Source: Acidimicrobiia bacterium
GTDB lineage: Bacteria; Actinomycetota; Acidimicrobiia; Acidimicrobiales; Bin134
DNA length: 38,329 nt
Direction of reading: 5' to 3'
Assembly: GCA_022825005.1 (NCBI GenBank)
Contig: JAJDYU010000083.1
Coordinates: 1 to 38,329 of the forward strand
Shown here: piece after piece, positions 6,058 through 14,334 of the stretch
Numbering within the stretch: the first letter of the stretch is position 1
How the letters are laid out: each line of letters opens with the position of its first letter
Notes under the pieces: model-generated
Seen by the model: only the letters and a program-made list of their open reading frames with translations
What the model was told of the DNA's origin: nothing
Databases searched by the model: none
Translations under genes and position numbers: made by a program

Positions 6058-8589
6058 TCAGCCCCTCAAACGGGTGTCTTCGGGGTCGAACACCGCGCCG
6101 GTGCTGGCCACCTTCACCGGGAACAGCTCGTTCATGTACATCACCTGGAGGTCGGTGCCCGGCTGGGCCAGCTCGGCGGGGAGATAGGCCATCAGCAGGT
6201 GCTTGTCCACCGACGGCCCCGGCCCGGCGGTGGTCACCCGCGACACCCGCCCGTGGGAGTCGGTTATCCGCTGGCCGTCCTGGGTCAGGATCGGCTCATT
6301 GCCCCCCTGCATATAGCGCTTGCGACCCTGGCTATCGGTCAGGTCTTCCACCGTGAGCACGCACATCGACACCTCGGGGTCGCCCATCTCTCTGGCGGCC
6401 AGGTACGGCTCCTTGCCGATGAACGGGGCGGCCTTCACCTTGGGCCGGGCCAGACCGGCCTCCAGCGGGTTGTACTCGCTCTCCAGCTCGGCCCCCATGA
6501 GCCGGTAGCCCTTCTCGAGGCGCCCGGAGGTGCCGTACACGCCGCCGCCGGTGGGGCGCAGCCCGTAGTCAGCGCCCACGGCCATGAGGGCGTCCCACAG
6601 CACCGGGCCGTCGTCCCAGGCGGCGTAGATCTCCCAGCCGGTGTCGCCCACATAGGAGATGCGGAACAGCGTGGCTGCAATGGTGCGACCCCCGCAGTTC
6701 AGCTCCACGTCCACCAGCGAGCCGTAGGGCGACCCGGCCTGGCTGAGGTCTTGGCTGGTCAGCGCCCCGATCACGTGGGGGGCGTTGGGCCCCCACACCC
6801 CAAGGGTGGTGATCTGATCGGTGATGTTGGCGAAGCTCACCGAGCCGTCGGTGGGCAGGTGGCGGCGGGCCCAGAACTCGTCGCGGCCGCCGTCGAACAC
6901 GCCGGTCACGATGCGCACCCGCTCGTCGCCCATCCGCATCATGGTCAGGTCAGAGTGGAATCCGCCGTCGGGGGTCAGCCACGGGGTGTAGATGGAGCGG
7001 CCCACCGGCACGTCCACCTTGTTCACCGCCAGGTAGTCGGCGTAGGCCACCGCCCCCGGCCCGGTCAGCTCGAAGACCTGGAAGGCGCTTAGGTCCACCA
7101 TCCCGCAGTTCTCCCGCAGGTTGAGGTGCTCGGCCACGGTGATGGGGCTCCACCACCGGGCGTCCCACTCCACCTCTCGGTCCTCCACCTCGTAGCGGTC
7201 CACCAGATCGGCGTTCGACTCGAACCACTGGGGCCGCTCCCAGGTGCGGGCCTGGAAGAACTCGGCTCGCAGCTCCTGCTGGCGGGAGAAGTAGGGGCTC
7301 ACCCGCAGGTTGCGGCGGCTCTCCCACTGCTCCTGGGGGTGGACGATGCCGTAGGTCTTGTTGAAGTGCTCGGCGGAGCGGGCCCAGATGTGCTCGTCGC
7401 CCCGCTCCTCGGGATAGAAGCGGGACACGTCGGCGCCGTGGACGTCGATCACCCGGGGATAGCCGAATGTCATCCACTCGGCCACCACCTGGGCCATGCC
7501 CGGCCCCTCCTTGACCCAGATGGCCGCGGCCGACCACAGGTTGCGGACCTCGGGCAGCTCCCCCAAACACGGCATGGCGTCGGGGGTGAGCGACAGCAGG
7601 CCGTTGATGGCGTACTTGATCTCGGCGTCGCCCAGCATGTCCATGAGGTCGATGGCCTGCTCCATCTGGAGGTCGAAGTCGTCGGGGGTGAACGGCATCT
7701 CAGTAGGTGAGAGCGCGGCCTCTTCATTGGAGGGGATGTCGTCGGGATGGTGGAAGATGGGCCGGTGGGCGTACGACCCCACCTCCATCGACCCGGCCGA
7801 CTGGCGCTCGTAGCAGAAGGTGTCCATGTCCCTCACGATGGGGTAGCCGATCTCATTGTTGGTCTCGGCCAGGATGTCGAGCGGGCCGACGTCGGCCATC
7901 TGATGCACGGCGGGAACCAGCGGGATGTAGGCATCGGCCATGTTGGCCACCCGGTTCGACCATACGCCGCAGGCAATCACCACGTACTCGGTCTCGATGG
8001 TGCCCTTGTCTGTGACCACCGCTTTGACGGTGCGGTCGCCGGGGTTGGGGCCGTCGGTGGTGATGATGTCGAGCACCTCGGTGTTGGCCGCCACATGGCA
8101 GCCTCCGTTCACCGCCACATTGCGCATCTGGGTGCCGGTCTCCAGCGAGTCGACCACCGAGACCGTGGGGCAGTAAAAGCCCTCCAACACGATGTCGGTG
8201 TTGACGAACGGCACCAGTTCCTTGACCTCCTCGGGGGTCAGCAGGTGGGCCTCGATGCCCCAGGCGGTGGCCGAGGTCATGCGCCGCTTGAGTTCGTCGA
8301 CGCGCTCTTGGGTGCGGGCCACCTCGATGCCCCCGGAGTCCACCGAGAGCCCCAAGTCACGGTATTGGTTGGCGCTCTGCTCTCCCAGCAGGCACATCTC
8401 TTTGTTGTGGTCCACGGGGAAGATGAAATTGGAGGCGTGGCCGGTGGATCCGCCGGGGTTGGGCAATGGGCCTTTGTCCAGCAACACCAAGTCGGTCCAT
8501 CCCAGCTTGGTGAGGTGTCCGACCAGGCAGTTGCCCACGATTCCCGCGCCGATGACCACGCACTTGGCCTTTTCGGGGACCTCAGCCAT
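6058..8589 (-). CDS. DMGDH/sarcosine-dehydrogenase-like FAD protein with GcvT domain, copy 1
   Basis: An 843-residue two-part enzyme. Residues ~8-420 form a DAO-type FAD oxidoreductase opening with CVVIGAGIVGN. Residues ~430-843 form a GcvT/aminomethyltransferase-like folate domain, with TPDGGFHSDLTMMR and YVGDTGWEIYAAWD. Family members oxidise N-methyl amines, pass the formaldehyde unit to tetrahydrofolate and donate electrons to ETF. The covalent-FAD position reads STGHASN with His51, whereas copies 2 and 3 have the usual TWHAAGL, so this copy is the divergent one. The ATG at 8589 has a strong GGAGG site. It leads the operon with etfB and etfA; its promoter is shared with the divergent MetF-like gene. 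Dimethylglycine, sarcosine or another N-methyl amine are all possible substrates. Confidence 0.9.
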   Translation of the reverse strand: MAEVPEKAKCVVIGAGIVGNCLVGHLTKLGWTDLVLLDKGPLPNPGGSTGHASNFIFPVDHNKEMCLLGEQSANQYRDLGLSVDSGGIEVARTQERVDELKRRMTSATAWGIEAHLLTPEEVKELVPFVNTDIVLEGFYCPTVSVVDSLETGTQMRNVAVNGGCHVAANTEVLDIITTDGPNPGDRTVKAVVTDKGTIETEYVVIACGVWSNRVANMADAYIPLVPAVHQMADVGPLDILAETNNEIGYPIVRDMDTFCYERQSAGSMEVGSYAHRPIFHHPDDIPSNEEAALSPTEMPFTPDDFDLQMEQAIDLMDMLGDAEIKYAINGLLSLTPDAMPCLGELPEVRNLWSAAAIWVKEGPGMAQVVAEWMTFGYPRVIDVHGADVSRFYPEERGDEHIWARSAEHFNKTYGIVHPQEQWESRRNLRVSPYFSRQQELRAEFFQARTWERPQWFESNADLVDRYEVEDREVEWDARWWSPITVAEHLNLRENCGMVDLSAFQVFELTGPGAVAYADYLAVNKVDVPVGRSIYTPWLTPDGGFHSDLTMMRMGDERVRIVTGVFDGGRDEFWARRHLPTDGSVSFANITDQITTLGVWGPNAPHVIGALTSQDLSQAGSPYGSLVDVELNCGGRTIAATLFRISYVGDTGWEIYAAWDDGPVLWDALMAVGADYGLRPTGGGVYGTSGRLEKGYRLMGAELESEYNPLEAGLARPKVKAAPFIGKEPYLAAREMGDPEVSMCVLTVEDLTDSQGRKRYMQGGNEPILTQDGQRITDSHGRVSRVTTAGPGPSVDKHLLMAYLPAELAQPGTDLQVMYMNELFPVKVASTGAVFDPEDTRLRG

Positions 8590-8688
8590 GTCCTGCCTCC
8601 ATCGTTTCTGTTGTGTGGCCCTTGCTCGACTTATCGCCCATCGTCATGCCCAACTCGCTTCCTCAACAGGCCGTGCTGCCTGCAAGTA

Positions 8689-8724
8689 TTGCACTTCTGG
8701 TCCGTATTATGGTACAGTTCCGTT
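8689..8724 (+). promoter_or_regulatory. Promoter of the MetF-like gene, leaderless
   Basis: TTGCAC (8689-8694), an 18-bp spacer, TACAGT (8713-8718), then six bases to the ATG at 8725. No ribosome site precedes the ATG. The palindrome at 8717-8733 covers the end of the -10 box and the start codon. Confidence 0.55.
8706..8711 (-). promoter_or_regulatory. Candidate -10 of the DMGDH-like/etfBA operon
   Basis: On the minus strand, CATAAT lies just downstream of the palindrome at 8717-8733, whose outer arm (GTTCCG, 8733-8728) falls at the -35 position with a 16-bp spacer. This gives a leader of about 110 nt before the ATG at 8589. It is a weak but consistent divergent promoter. Confidence 0.35.
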
Positions 8725-8733
8725 ATGCGGAAC
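8717..8733. promoter_or_regulatory. 17-bp near-palindrome, likely IclR operator O2
   Basis: GTTCCGTTATGCGGAAC shares 14 of 17 bases, length and arm spacing with the perfect palindrome before iclR (2672-2688); only the centre differs. It overlaps the -10 and start codon of the MetF-like gene and the likely -35 of the divergent DMGDH-like operon, so one bound regulator could control both. Confidence 0.68.
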
Positions 8734-9609
8734 GACTCGGCCAGTCTATCGCGGTGGGAGGAACCGCAACCGACCGGTCCGAATCCCGACGTTCAGCAGC
8801 TTATTCGCAGCGCGGTCTTCGAGATCATCCCGCTGAACAGCGCCAATGAGGCCATCGACGCATTGCCCCCGAAGTCGAGAGTTTCGGTGACCGCTTCGGC
8901 CGCCAAGGGCCAAGACGCCACGCTGGAACTATCCCAAGAGCTGATCAAGCGGGGTCATCACGCCATCCCCCATTTCTCGGCCCGCCTGGTGAGGGACCGC
9001 GTCCAAGTCAAGGATCTGGCCGACTGGGCCAAGGACAACGGTGTGACCACCGCCTTCGTAATCGGCGGGGATGCCACCGAACCGGGCGCCTACCACGACG
9101 CCCACAGCTTCATGCAAGACCTGTTCGAGCACGACCACGGCCTTGACACGGTTGGAGTTGCCGCCTACCCCGACGGCCACCCACTCATTGGCGAGGACGT
9201 GCGCCGCGATGCGCTATTCGCCAAGCAGGAACTGCTGACCGAGGCCGGCCTACGCGGCTATTGCAGCACCCAGATGTGCTTCGACCCAGCCAAGATCATC
9301 GCTTGGCTCAAGGCCGAGCGAAACGACGGACTGACGCTGCCAGTGCATCTGGGCATCCCCGGCGCAGTGGAGCGCACCAAGCTGCTCACCATCGGCGCCC
9401 GCCTCGGCGTCGGCCAGTCGCTGCGCTATCTCCGCAAGAACCGCCGCACCATGGCCAAGCTGCTCGGCTCATCAGCCCACGACCCCTCCGATCTCCTGGA
9501 AGCCCTCAGCAGCCAGCTCGCCCCCTTGGGCATAAGCGGCCTCCACATCTTCACCTTCAACCAGGTGGCCACCACCGCCACCTGGCGCCAAGCCCTCCTC
9601 CACGGCTGA
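8725..9609 (+). CDS. Methylenetetrahydrofolate reductase-like protein (MetF family)
   Basis: A 294-residue protein of the MTHFR TIM-barrel fold: a beta strand with VSVTASAAKGQDATLELSQE, then HHAIPHFSARLVRDR, TAFVIGGDATEPGAYHDA, VGVAAYPDGHP, TQMCFDPAKIIAWL and LPVHLGIPGAVERTKLL. MTHFRs interconvert 5,10-methylene-THF and 5-methyl-THF with a flavin. It is more divergent than housekeeping MetF. It stands opposite the DMGDH-like/ETF operon with a shared operator, so it may work in the oxidative direction, turning methyl-THF from corrinoid methyl transfer into methylene-THF; that direction is inference. The ATG at 8725 lies 6 nt after a TACAGT box, with no ribosome site. A Gly/Pro-rich segment before residue ~25 lies outside the fold. 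Confidence 0.82.
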   Translation: MRNDSASLSRWEEPQPTGPNPDVQQLIRSAVFEIIPLNSANEAIDALPPKSRVSVTASAAKGQDATLELSQELIKRGHHAIPHFSARLVRDRVQVKDLADWAKDNGVTTAFVIGGDATEPGAYHDAHSFMQDLFEHDHGLDTVGVAAYPDGHPLIGEDVRRDALFAKQELLTEAGLRGYCSTQMCFDPAKIIAWLKAERNDGLTLPVHLGIPGAVERTKLLTIGARLGVGQSLRYLRKNRRTMAKLLGSSAHDPSDLLEALSSQLAPLGISGLHIFTFNQVATTATWRQALLHG

Positions 9610-9627
9610 GACTTGGGGCAGGACCCC

Positions 9628-10653
9628 CTAGCTGGCCGCACCGCCTTCGGCAAGGAGGGCGGCGAGGCTGCGGCGCCATTCTACTGAGGGGCGGTCGGAT
9701 TGGACGCTTACGGTGGCGGTTAGGTCCATGGGGAGGACGCCTTCGAGTTTTTCGAGCATGGCCTTGTCTTCGGCGCCGATGGCCAGGTCGAACTGCATGA
9801 TCTCCTCGGCGGGCACCGAGAAGTCGTCGTTGCGCCACACCACGAAGTTGAACAGCGAATTCACGTCGTCCATGGGAGTGGTCAGCAGCAGCAATATGTG
9901 CTCCAAACCGGACTCATAGGCGATGGTGCTGCGCACCGAGAACGGCAGCACGTATCCGGTGGTCATCCGGCGGTGCAGCACGTCGTCGTCTTGGCCGGTG
10001 GTGGTCTGGCCCGCATCGGAGGTGTTGTTGGCGTTCACCTCATAGACGTAGCCCCGATAGCCGTCGGGCAAGTCGCCCATCTCCAAGGGCGGTATCACCG
10101 TCTCCTGGGCCAGCCCGAAGGTGGCGGTGTGCACGAACGGGAAGTGGGAGAAGTCCATGAAGTTGTCGGTGATCCGAGTGGACGACACCGACCACTGCTG
10201 GAACGGCGTGTTTAGCCGGCGGAACTCGGGGTTGTCCTCCTGGGGGATTTCGGGGATGCACCCCAGCGGCTTGCCCGGACACAGCCACACCAGGCCATAG
10301 CGCTCCTCCACATTGACCAGCTCCAAGTGGGCCTTGGGCGGCACCGGGGTGCCCGGCGGCGAAGAGGGCACCAACTGGCAGCGGCCCCCGGCGCCGAATC
10401 GCCAGCCGTGGTAGGGGCACTCCACGCAGCCGTCCACCATTCGCCCCTCCGACAGCGGGGCCTCGCGGTGGGGGCAGCGGTCGGGGGCCGCGTTGAGCGA
10501 TCCGTCGTCGGAGCGCCACAGAACATAGCGGCGGCCCAGCACCTGAAGCCCCACTGGGCCCGGTGCGATGTCTTCAACAAGGGCTATCGGATACCACTGG
10601 TGGTCCAGTGCGGGCTGGCCGACGAGCTGGTTGGAAGCACCGTTTCCGCTCAT
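9628..10653 (-). CDS. Rieske [2Fe-2S] non-heme iron oxygenase, oxygenase subunit
   Basis: A 341-residue oxygenase of the VanA-like Rieske group. The N-terminal Rieske centre has Cys60-x-His62 and Cys79-x2-His82 (DRCPHREAPLSEG, VECPYHGWRF). The mononuclear iron site has His169 and His174 within DNFMDFSHFPFVH. Members hydroxylate or O/N-demethylate substrates with electrons from a separate reductase, none of which is adjacent. ATG at 10653 is chosen because it gives the normal N-terminus and lies 6 nt after TATCAT; an upstream in-frame start at 10725 would run through that promoter and overlap the divergent amidohydrolase start. Its closest neighbour is the divergent amidohydrolase; it converges with the MetF-like gene, leaving 18 bp between stops. 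Confidence 0.9.
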   Translation of the reverse strand: MSGNGASNQLVGQPALDHQWYPIALVEDIAPGPVGLQVLGRRYVLWRSDDGSLNAAPDRCPHREAPLSEGRMVDGCVECPYHGWRFGAGGRCQLVPSSPPGTPVPPKAHLELVNVEERYGLVWLCPGKPLGCIPEIPQEDNPEFRRLNTPFQQWSVSSTRITDNFMDFSHFPFVHTATFGLAQETVIPPLEMGDLPDGYRGYVYEVNANNTSDAGQTTTGQDDDVLHRRMTTGYVLPFSVRSTIAYESGLEHILLLLTTPMDDVNSLFNFVVWRNDDFSVPAEEIMQFDLAIGAEDKAMLEKLEGVLPMDLTATVSVQSDRPSVEWRRSLAALLAEGGAAS

Positions 10654-10665
10654 GGGCCGATGATA
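10654..10665 (-). promoter_or_regulatory. -10 box of the Rieske oxygenase gene, probable leaderless start
   Basis: On the minus strand TATCAT (10665-10660) is followed by six bases and then the ATG at 10653. No Shine-Dalgarno sequence is present. Confidence 0.45.
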
Positions 10666-10706
10666 CCGCCTAGCCCTTTTCCTGTTTCCCGAACACTGCG
10701 CCGGTA

Positions 10707-10720
10707 ACGTCAACTGACGT
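10707..10720. promoter_or_regulatory. Inverted repeat at the amidohydrolase start
   Basis: ACGTCA-AC-TGACGT is a perfect 6-bp inverted repeat with a 2-bp centre that runs into the GTG start at 10719. GTCAAC also recurs at 10721-10726. It could be an operator or a coincidence; no other copy was noticed. Confidence 0.3.
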
Positions 10721-12092
10721 GTCAACAGCCGACTGGGTGATCACCGGCGACATCGCAACCATGGACGCCGAGCGCGCCATCATCTCGGGCGGCGCGGTTG
10801 CGGTGGCCGACGGGAAGATCGCCGCGGTGGGCAAGGCCGACGACATCAGAACGCAATATCCCGGCGCTCCCGAACGAGGGTCGGACGACTCACTGGTGGT
10901 GCCCGGGTTCGTCAACGCCCACCAGCACCTCACCGCCGACCGGCTGGTGGCCTCGGCCATCCCCGACGACCTGCCCCCCGGTGCGGCCATCTTCGAGTGG
11001 ATCGTGCCCGTCCACGAGCACGTCACCGGCGACGACGACGAACTGTCCGCCACCCTCGGTTTGGTGGAGGCCGCAGCCAATGGGATCACCACCACCATCG
11101 ACGCCGGCACGGTGGCCCACCCCGACCGAGTGGCCCAAGCCATGGCCGCAGTGGGCGTGCGGGGCGCCGTCGCCCGCTGGGGGTCGGACGCCGATGGTCT
11201 GCCCCAGTCCGGCCCGGTAAGCGACGTGATCGACGCCCAGCGAGACCTCATCGAGCGCTATCCCCCTGGCGGCCTGGTGGAGGCGTCGGTCACGTTGGTG
11301 GGCCACGATTTGATGTCCGACGACTTGGTAATGGCGGCCGCCGATCTGGCCCTCTCCACCGGGCGGAGGCTGAGCTTCCACCTCTCCCCCACCCCGGATG
11401 ACGCCACCAGCTATCTGGAGCGGACCGGACAGCGCCCTCTGGTACACATGGATCGCTTGGGGGTGCTGGGACCCAATGTGCTGGTAGGCCACGCCGTGCA
11501 TATCGACGATGCCGAAGTGGAGACCCTGGTGCGCACCAGCACCGCGGTGGCGTCGTGCCCGTGGGCCTACCTGCGCCTCGGCCAAGGGCTCACCGAGCGC
11601 TTCGCCCACCTAGAGCTGTGGCGGCAGGGCGGCCGGCTGGCGCTGGGCTGCGATACCGAGAACGCCGGCGACGCCATCGACGGCCTGCGGGCCGCCGCCC
11701 TGTTCGCCGGTTTGGCCAAAGACACCGCCGCCGACCCCACCGAGTTTGGCGCCCACCACGCCTTCGAGCTGTTGACCATCGCGGGGGCCGAGGCGGTGGG
11801 CATGGCCGACCGGATCGGCTCCCTGGAGGCGGGCAAGGCCGCCGACATCGTGGTGATCGACCGCTCCGGCATCCAGTGGCAGCCACCCAGCCCCGACCCG
11901 ATCCTGCAACTGGTGTGGGCTGGTGGCGGCCGGTCGGTGACTGATGTGCTAGTGGACGGCCGCCTCGTGATTGCCGACGGCCGCTGCACCACGGTGGACG
12001 CCGACTCGCTGCGCACCGAGGCCCGCCAGGCCGCCCGATCGGTCATCGAGCGCTCGGGCATCCGCCCCCGTTCCCGTTGGCCGATGCGATAG
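10719..12092 (+). CDS. Amidohydrolase-family metal hydrolase or deaminase (TRZ/ATZ type)
   Basis: A 457-residue amidohydrolase-superfamily enzyme of the subtype that includes atrazine/triazine hydrolases and guanine or adenosine-analogue deaminases. Metal ligands are visible: His68 and His70 in VNAHQHL, His221 in LSFHLSP, His258 in VGHAVH and Asp312 in LGCDTEN. The small beta domain is made of both ends, opening with WVITGDIATMDAERAI and closing with VLVDGRLVIADG. It hydrolyses C-N bonds of cyclic amides, amidines or aminated rings; the substrate is not evident. The GTG at 10719 is kept because the N-terminal beta strand needs it. It faces the Rieske oxygenase gene divergently and leads into two VOC genes, so an oxygenase-hydrolase route is possible. 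Confidence 0.9.
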   Translation: MSTADWVITGDIATMDAERAIISGGAVAVADGKIAAVGKADDIRTQYPGAPERGSDDSLVVPGFVNAHQHLTADRLVASAIPDDLPPGAAIFEWIVPVHEHVTGDDDELSATLGLVEAAANGITTTIDAGTVAHPDRVAQAMAAVGVRGAVARWGSDADGLPQSGPVSDVIDAQRDLIERYPPGGLVEASVTLVGHDLMSDDLVMAAADLALSTGRRLSFHLSPTPDDATSYLERTGQRPLVHMDRLGVLGPNVLVGHAVHIDDAEVETLVRTSTAVASCPWAYLRLGQGLTERFAHLELWRQGGRLALGCDTENAGDAIDGLRAAALFAGLAKDTAADPTEFGAHHAFELLTIAGAEAVGMADRIGSLEAGKAADIVVIDRSGIQWQPPSPDPILQLVWAGGGRSVTDVLVDGRLVIADGRCTTVDADSLRTEARQAARSVIERSGIRPRSRWPMR

Positions 12093-12120
12093 CCAACAGC
12101 ATCAACTAGAAATAGAGACG

Positions 12121-12612
12121 ATGACCTACCCAAACACTCTCATCTTCGTTGACTTCCCCTCCGATGACCCCGAGGCGTCAGCCGCCTTCTACCACGAGGT
12201 GTTCGGCTGGGAGGTGGAGCCCCGTCCCGCCGGCGTGTTCCACCGGATCGTCCCCGGCCAGAACTTCCAGTTGGACGACGGCTCGCAGAGCGAGATCGGC
12301 AACCTGCACATGGGGATCCACAACGCGGCCAACGCCCGCCCCCACCCCGATCCTGCCGGGGTCGAGCCCCGCGGCCTGGCCGAAGACGGGCGCACCGTGC
12401 GGATATGGATCCTGGTGAGCGACGACGACTCCTCCGACGCCATCATGGACCGGGCTGTGGCCCGGGGGGCCACCGAGCTGTGGCGCGAGCACTACTGGGC
12501 CGAGTTCAACGGGTTCAACGCCGCCTTCAAAGACCCGTGGGGCAACACGCTCATCCTGTGGACCAAGGGCGGCGACGACCCCCAGATCCCCGACGGCTGG
12601 ACCGACGAGTAA
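12121..12612 (+). CDS. VOC-family protein (glyoxalase/dioxygenase fold), copy 1
   Basis: A 163-residue vicinal-oxygen-chelate protein. It opens with LIFVDFPSDDPEASAAFYHE and ends with FKDPWGNTLILWT, the characteristic paired beta-alpha-beta modules. VOC proteins use a metal for isomerisation, ring cleavage or resistance chemistry, and small ones like this are often of unknown function. The ATG at 12121 gives the normal start; the upstream gap to the amidohydrolase stop is 28 bp with only a weak GAGA ribosome site. It likely belongs to a three-gene unit with the amidohydrolase and the next VOC gene. Confidence 0.85.
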   Translation: MTYPNTLIFVDFPSDDPEASAAFYHEVFGWEVEPRPAGVFHRIVPGQNFQLDDGSQSEIGNLHMGIHNAANARPHPDPAGVEPRGLAEDGRTVRIWILVSDDDSSDAIMDRAVARGATELWREHYWAEFNGFNAAFKDPWGNTLILWTKGGDDPQIPDGWTDE

Positions 12613-12619
12613 GGCAGCC

Positions 12620-13108
12620 GTGGCCGAACACGACCCCGTTTACGACGTTCACCCCCCGGCCGCCCGCTGGACCCACATCGCCCTGCGGGTGGCCGACATG
12701 GACGCCACCATCGACTGGTACACCACCCACACCCCGATGCGGTTGCTCGACCGGCGGGAAGACCACATGGGCTACGGGGCTTGGCTGGGCCACGGCGACT
12801 CCGCCGACTCTCCGTTCATCCTGGTGCTGGCCCAGTTCTTCTCCGAGACCGACCCGTTCAAGGACTCCCCCATGGCCAAGCTGGCCCCCTTTGCCCATCT
12901 GGGCATCGAGTTGACCAGCCGAGAGGCGGTGGAGGAAACCGCAGCCAGGGGCAGCGCCGAAGGATGCCTGGCCATGCCCCCCACCGACATGCCGCCCCCC
13001 ATCGGCTACATCTGCATGCTCACCGACCCCGACGGGAACATGGTGGAGTTCTCCTACGACCAGGGCGTCTACGCCCTGGCCAGCCAACTGGCCCAGCAGG
13101 AGAGCTAA
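12620..13108 (+). CDS. VOC-family protein, copy 2
   Basis: A 162-residue VOC protein. WTHIALRVADMDATIDWYTT marks the first module; FAHLGIELTSREAVEE and MLTDPDGNMVEFSYDQG mark the second. The GTG start at 12620 lies 7 bp after the stop of copy 1, so the two are co-transcribed and may form a heteromeric or sequential pair. The two copies differ clearly in sequence, so this is not a recent duplication. No substrate can be assigned. The gene ends 14 bp before the convergent stop of the P450 gene. Confidence 0.87.
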   Translation: MAEHDPVYDVHPPAARWTHIALRVADMDATIDWYTTHTPMRLLDRREDHMGYGAWLGHGDSADSPFILVLAQFFSETDPFKDSPMAKLAPFAHLGIELTSREAVEETAARGSAEGCLAMPPTDMPPPIGYICMLTDPDGNMVEFSYDQGVYALASQLAQQES

Positions 13109-13122
13109 ACCGGCAGCACAAC

Positions 13123-14334
13123 TCAGCCGATCACCAAAGTCAGCTTGTCCCAGCCCCGCACGGTTGAGGTGTGGGCCCGCTCGGAGCGGTCGAGGTCGAC
13201 GGTCCAGTCACCGAAGCGCTTGAGCATCTCATCTAGGGCCACCCGTCCCTCGAGGCGGGCCAGCGCCGCGCCCAGACAGAAATGCAGGCCGTAGCCGAAC
13301 GACAGGTGGTGGTCGATTTCACGGTGGATGTCGAAGTCGTCGGCGGTGTCGCCCCACTTTCGGTGGTCGCGGTTGGCCGACCCGTTGAGCAGCAATATGG
13401 CACTCCCCTCGGGCACGGTGGTGCCGTAGAACGCCACGTCCTCGTTCACGTAGCGGGCCTGCACCGGCGACGGCGCCTCATAGCGCAGCGACTCCTCAAT
13501 GGTGTTGGGGATGAGGCCGGGATCGGCGGCTATCTCCCGGCGCTGGTCGGGATGCAGGCCGACCATTAGCATGGTCCAGCCGATCAGCTTGGTAGTGGTC
13601 TCGTTCCCCGCCCCCGACAAAAGGCCGATGTAGCTGAGGATCTCCTCACGGGAGAGCCGGCGGACAACCCCGGTGTGGTCCTCGAACTCGGTGTGGATCA
13701 ACTGGGTCATCACATCGTCGGACGGATTCTCCATCCGCCAGTCGATGTACTCCCCGTAGCTCCCCTCGGACGCGGCGGAGGCCACAACTTCAGTGGCGGC
13801 TTCGGGCATCTCGCCGGAGTCGAGCCGCAGCCCGCTGTCGATCTGGTCGCGGATGGCCTGCTGGTCGGACTCGGGGATGCCGAGCAGCATGCCGATCACC
13901 CGCATGGGCATCGGGGCCCCCAGCGATTCGATCACATCGAAGCTCTCCGCGCCTTCGAGCGCGTCGAGAGCATCGGCGCAGAACCGCCGCACCTGGGGCT
14001 CGATGGCATTCATCTGCTTGGGGGTGAACACCCGGGCCAACAGGCTCCGGTACACCGCGTGACGGGGCGGATCGTCGAACAGGATCATGCCCGGGGGCAT
14101 CTCAACCTCGGCCTTGATCAACTCCAGCACGGTGCCCCGGCCCGAGATCAGCCGGCTGTGGTCCTTGAGACCCGCCTCCACGTCGTCCCACCGGCTGAGT
14201 GCCCAGAAGTCGTGCTTTTCGTTGTAGTACAGCGGGCACTCGTCGCGCAGCCGCTTCCACACCGAGTGCGGATCGTTGTCGATCTCGAAGTCGTAGGGGT
14301 CGTAGTAGGGGGCGGCAGGCGCCGATGCCGTCAT
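13123..14334 (-). CDS. Cytochrome P450, copy 1
   Basis: A 403-residue soluble bacterial P450. The I-helix oxygen-activation motif reads LSGAGNETTTKLIGW, the K-helix ExxR lies in EESLRYEAP, and the heme loop FGYGLHFCLGAALARLE carries the thiolate Cys353. ATG at 14334 is chosen for its AAGGAGA ribosome site and the usual P450 N-terminus; the frame stays open upstream as far as 14838 but there it lies antisense to the SnoaL-like gene. It is divergent from an operon whose second gene is a [2Fe-2S] ferredoxin, a natural electron donor. The nearby acyl-CoA ligase and dehydrogenases suggest hydroxylation of a terpenoid, steroid or branched acid; the substrate is inferred. Confidence 0.95.
   Translation of the reverse strand: MTASAPAAPYYDPYDFEIDNDPHSVWKRLRDECPLYYNEKHDFWALSRWDDVEAGLKDHSRLISGRGTVLELIKAEVEMPPGMILFDDPPRHAVYRSLLARVFTPKQMNAIEPQVRRFCADALDALEGAESFDVIESLGAPMPMRVIGMLLGIPESDQQAIRDQIDSGLRLDSGEMPEAATEVVASAASEGSYGEYIDWRMENPSDDVMTQLIHTEFEDHTGVVRRLSREEILSYIGLLSGAGNETTTKLIGWTMLMVGLHPDQRREIAADPGLIPNTIEESLRYEAPSPVQARYVNEDVAFYGTTVPEGSAILLLNGSANRDHRKWGDTADDFDIHREIDHHLSFGYGLHFCLGAALARLEGRVALDEMLKRFGDWTVDLDRSERAHTSTVRGWDKLTLVIG

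Noticed and set aside
9615..9627. GGGG-cagga-CCCC hairpin between the MetF-like and Rieske genes as a terminator
   Set aside because: A four-pair stem is too short and has no U tract.
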